Of a stretch of 64,000 bases of DNA, positions 63,648 to 64,000 are shown in pieces (positions within the stretch are counted from its first letter, which is position 1; each line of letters opens with the position of its first letter). The DNA comes from Geitlerinema sp. S16 (GTDB lineage Bacteria > Cyanobacteriota > Cyanobacteriia > Cyanobacteriales > Geitlerinemataceae), in assembly GCA_011390275.1 (NCBI GenBank), contig JAABST010000017.1:1-64000 (forward strand), read 5' to 3'. The position numbers and the translations under genes were made by a program. The notes beneath the pieces were generated by a model, which did not search any database, was not told where the DNA came from, and saw only the letters and a list, made by a program, of their open reading frames with translations.

Positions 63648-64000
63648 ATGACGCAAACGATCGCCCTCAACACCGAATCCATCTACCGCCTCGACCTCAG
63701 CCCGATCACCGCTTGGGCGAGCGAGATCGAGGCGGGTCGCTTTTCTACCGAGGATTTCGAGCAGGCGATCGCGTTTGCGATCGAGTTCGATCGTGAGCCG
63801 AGCGATCCGCGCGAGCTATCGGAAATCCCCGAGGTGCGCCTGTGGTTTGTGCGGCTCGAAGCGGCCTACCCTTGGATTCCGCTGTTTCTCGATTGGAAAT
63901 CGGAGCTAGCGCGGTATGTGGCGATGCTTGTCCCCCACGAGTTTCACCCGACGGAGGGGATTCAGTTTAATCCTGAAGCGCTGGAGATTTTCTTGATGCG
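63648..64000 (+). CDS. crr6: NDH-1 assembly factor CRR6 (DUF1817), cut by window end
   Basis: From the ATG at 63648 the frame is open to the window end (117 complete codons). It contains LDLSPITAWASEIEAG, EPSDPRELSEIPEVRLWFVR, YPWIPLFLDWKSELARYVAM, LVPHEFHPTEGIQFNPEALE, which match CRR6/DUF1817 proteins of cyanobacteria and plants. CRR6 helps mature the NdhI subunit when the NDH-1 hydrophilic arm is assembled in chloroplasts and cyanobacteria. Only the C-terminus is missing. It lies 125 bp after the desaturase-family gene. Confidence 0.82.
   Translation, partial: MTQTIALNTESIYRLDLSPITAWASEIEAGRFSTEDFEQAIAFAIEFDREPSDPRELSEIPEVRLWFVRLEAAYPWIPLFLDWKSELARYVAMLVPHEFHPTEGIQFNPEALEIFLM

Overview
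The window is a stretch of cyanobacterial chromosome. It carries a phycocyanin operon (cpcB, cpcA, cpcE, cpcF), a CpeS/CpcS-type bilin lyase, a photosystem I biogenesis factor (BtpA), an NDH-1 assembly factor (CRR6), a FurA-type regulator and many families known mainly from cyanobacteria (DUF3119, DUF3086, DUF3370, DUF928, HetZ-related protein). GATCGC/GCGATCGC (HIP1-like) words are scattered throughout, which fits. The species cannot be named from the sequence alone. Coding density is high, both strands are used in short operons, and most neighbours are housekeeping genes with no obvious functional link.

Layout. 1-5.6 kb: the truncated end of an IS605-type tnpB, a DUF3119-DUF3086 pair, a membrane zinc-ribbon protein, an A-type Fe-S carrier, a TPR protein and a YiiX-like papain-fold protein. 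5.9-15.1 kb: secA, a peptidoglycan-binding protein, a kinase-fold membrane protein with a degenerate catalytic centre, a coiled-coil protein, a D-Ala-D-Ala dipeptidase, dapF and a PD-(D/E)XK-like protein. 15.2-18.3 kb: an ExbB-ExbD-ExbD proton-channel operon facing a TonB-like protein; a short mobile repeat sits directly before the first exbD, and the second ExbD has Asn in place of the channel Asp. 18.5-25.1 kb: a PstS/SphX phosphate-binding protein behind a seven-unit Pho-box array, a mercuric-reductase-like flavoprotein, groEL with a CIRCE operator, and glpK. 25.4-32.8 kb: the bilin lyase, a MalK/UgpC-type ATPase next to a DUF3370 protein, furA, a glycosyltransferase and a degenerate flavoprotein. 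32.9-39.5 kb: DUF928, nusB-ftsY, a UPF0104 membrane protein, an FHA protein and a SWIM-finger protein. 39.5-43.2 kb: cpcBA-cpcEF, with a terminator-like hairpin between cpcA and cpcE and a long divergent promoter region. 43.2-51.6 kb: a beta-lactamase-fold protein, rsmE, a PilB/GspE N-domain protein, a HetZ-related protein, a YdcF-like protein, a TPR protein, a 32-residue membrane ORF and larB. 51.6-57.7 kb: the most repeat-rich part, with several MITE-like inverted-repeat elements, a VKOR-thioredoxin fusion, btpA, an SGNH hydrolase, an AT-rich stretch with clustered hairpins and a PEP-CTERM protein. 57.8-64 kb: an Fe-S aldo/keto reductase overlapping miaA, speD, mscS overlapping an orphan ureB, a fatty-acid-desaturase-family protein and the start of crr6.

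Most of the window is ordinary. The parts worth a second look are the ExbB-ExbD-ExbD(N)-TonB-like locus with its inserted repeat, the degenerate kinase, the Pho-box array, the short repeat family with copies at 16.1, 52.3 and 55.9 kb, and the hairpin cluster near 56.1 kb. No clearly new multi-gene defence or metabolic system was found. No tRNA, rRNA or CRISPR array was recognised.
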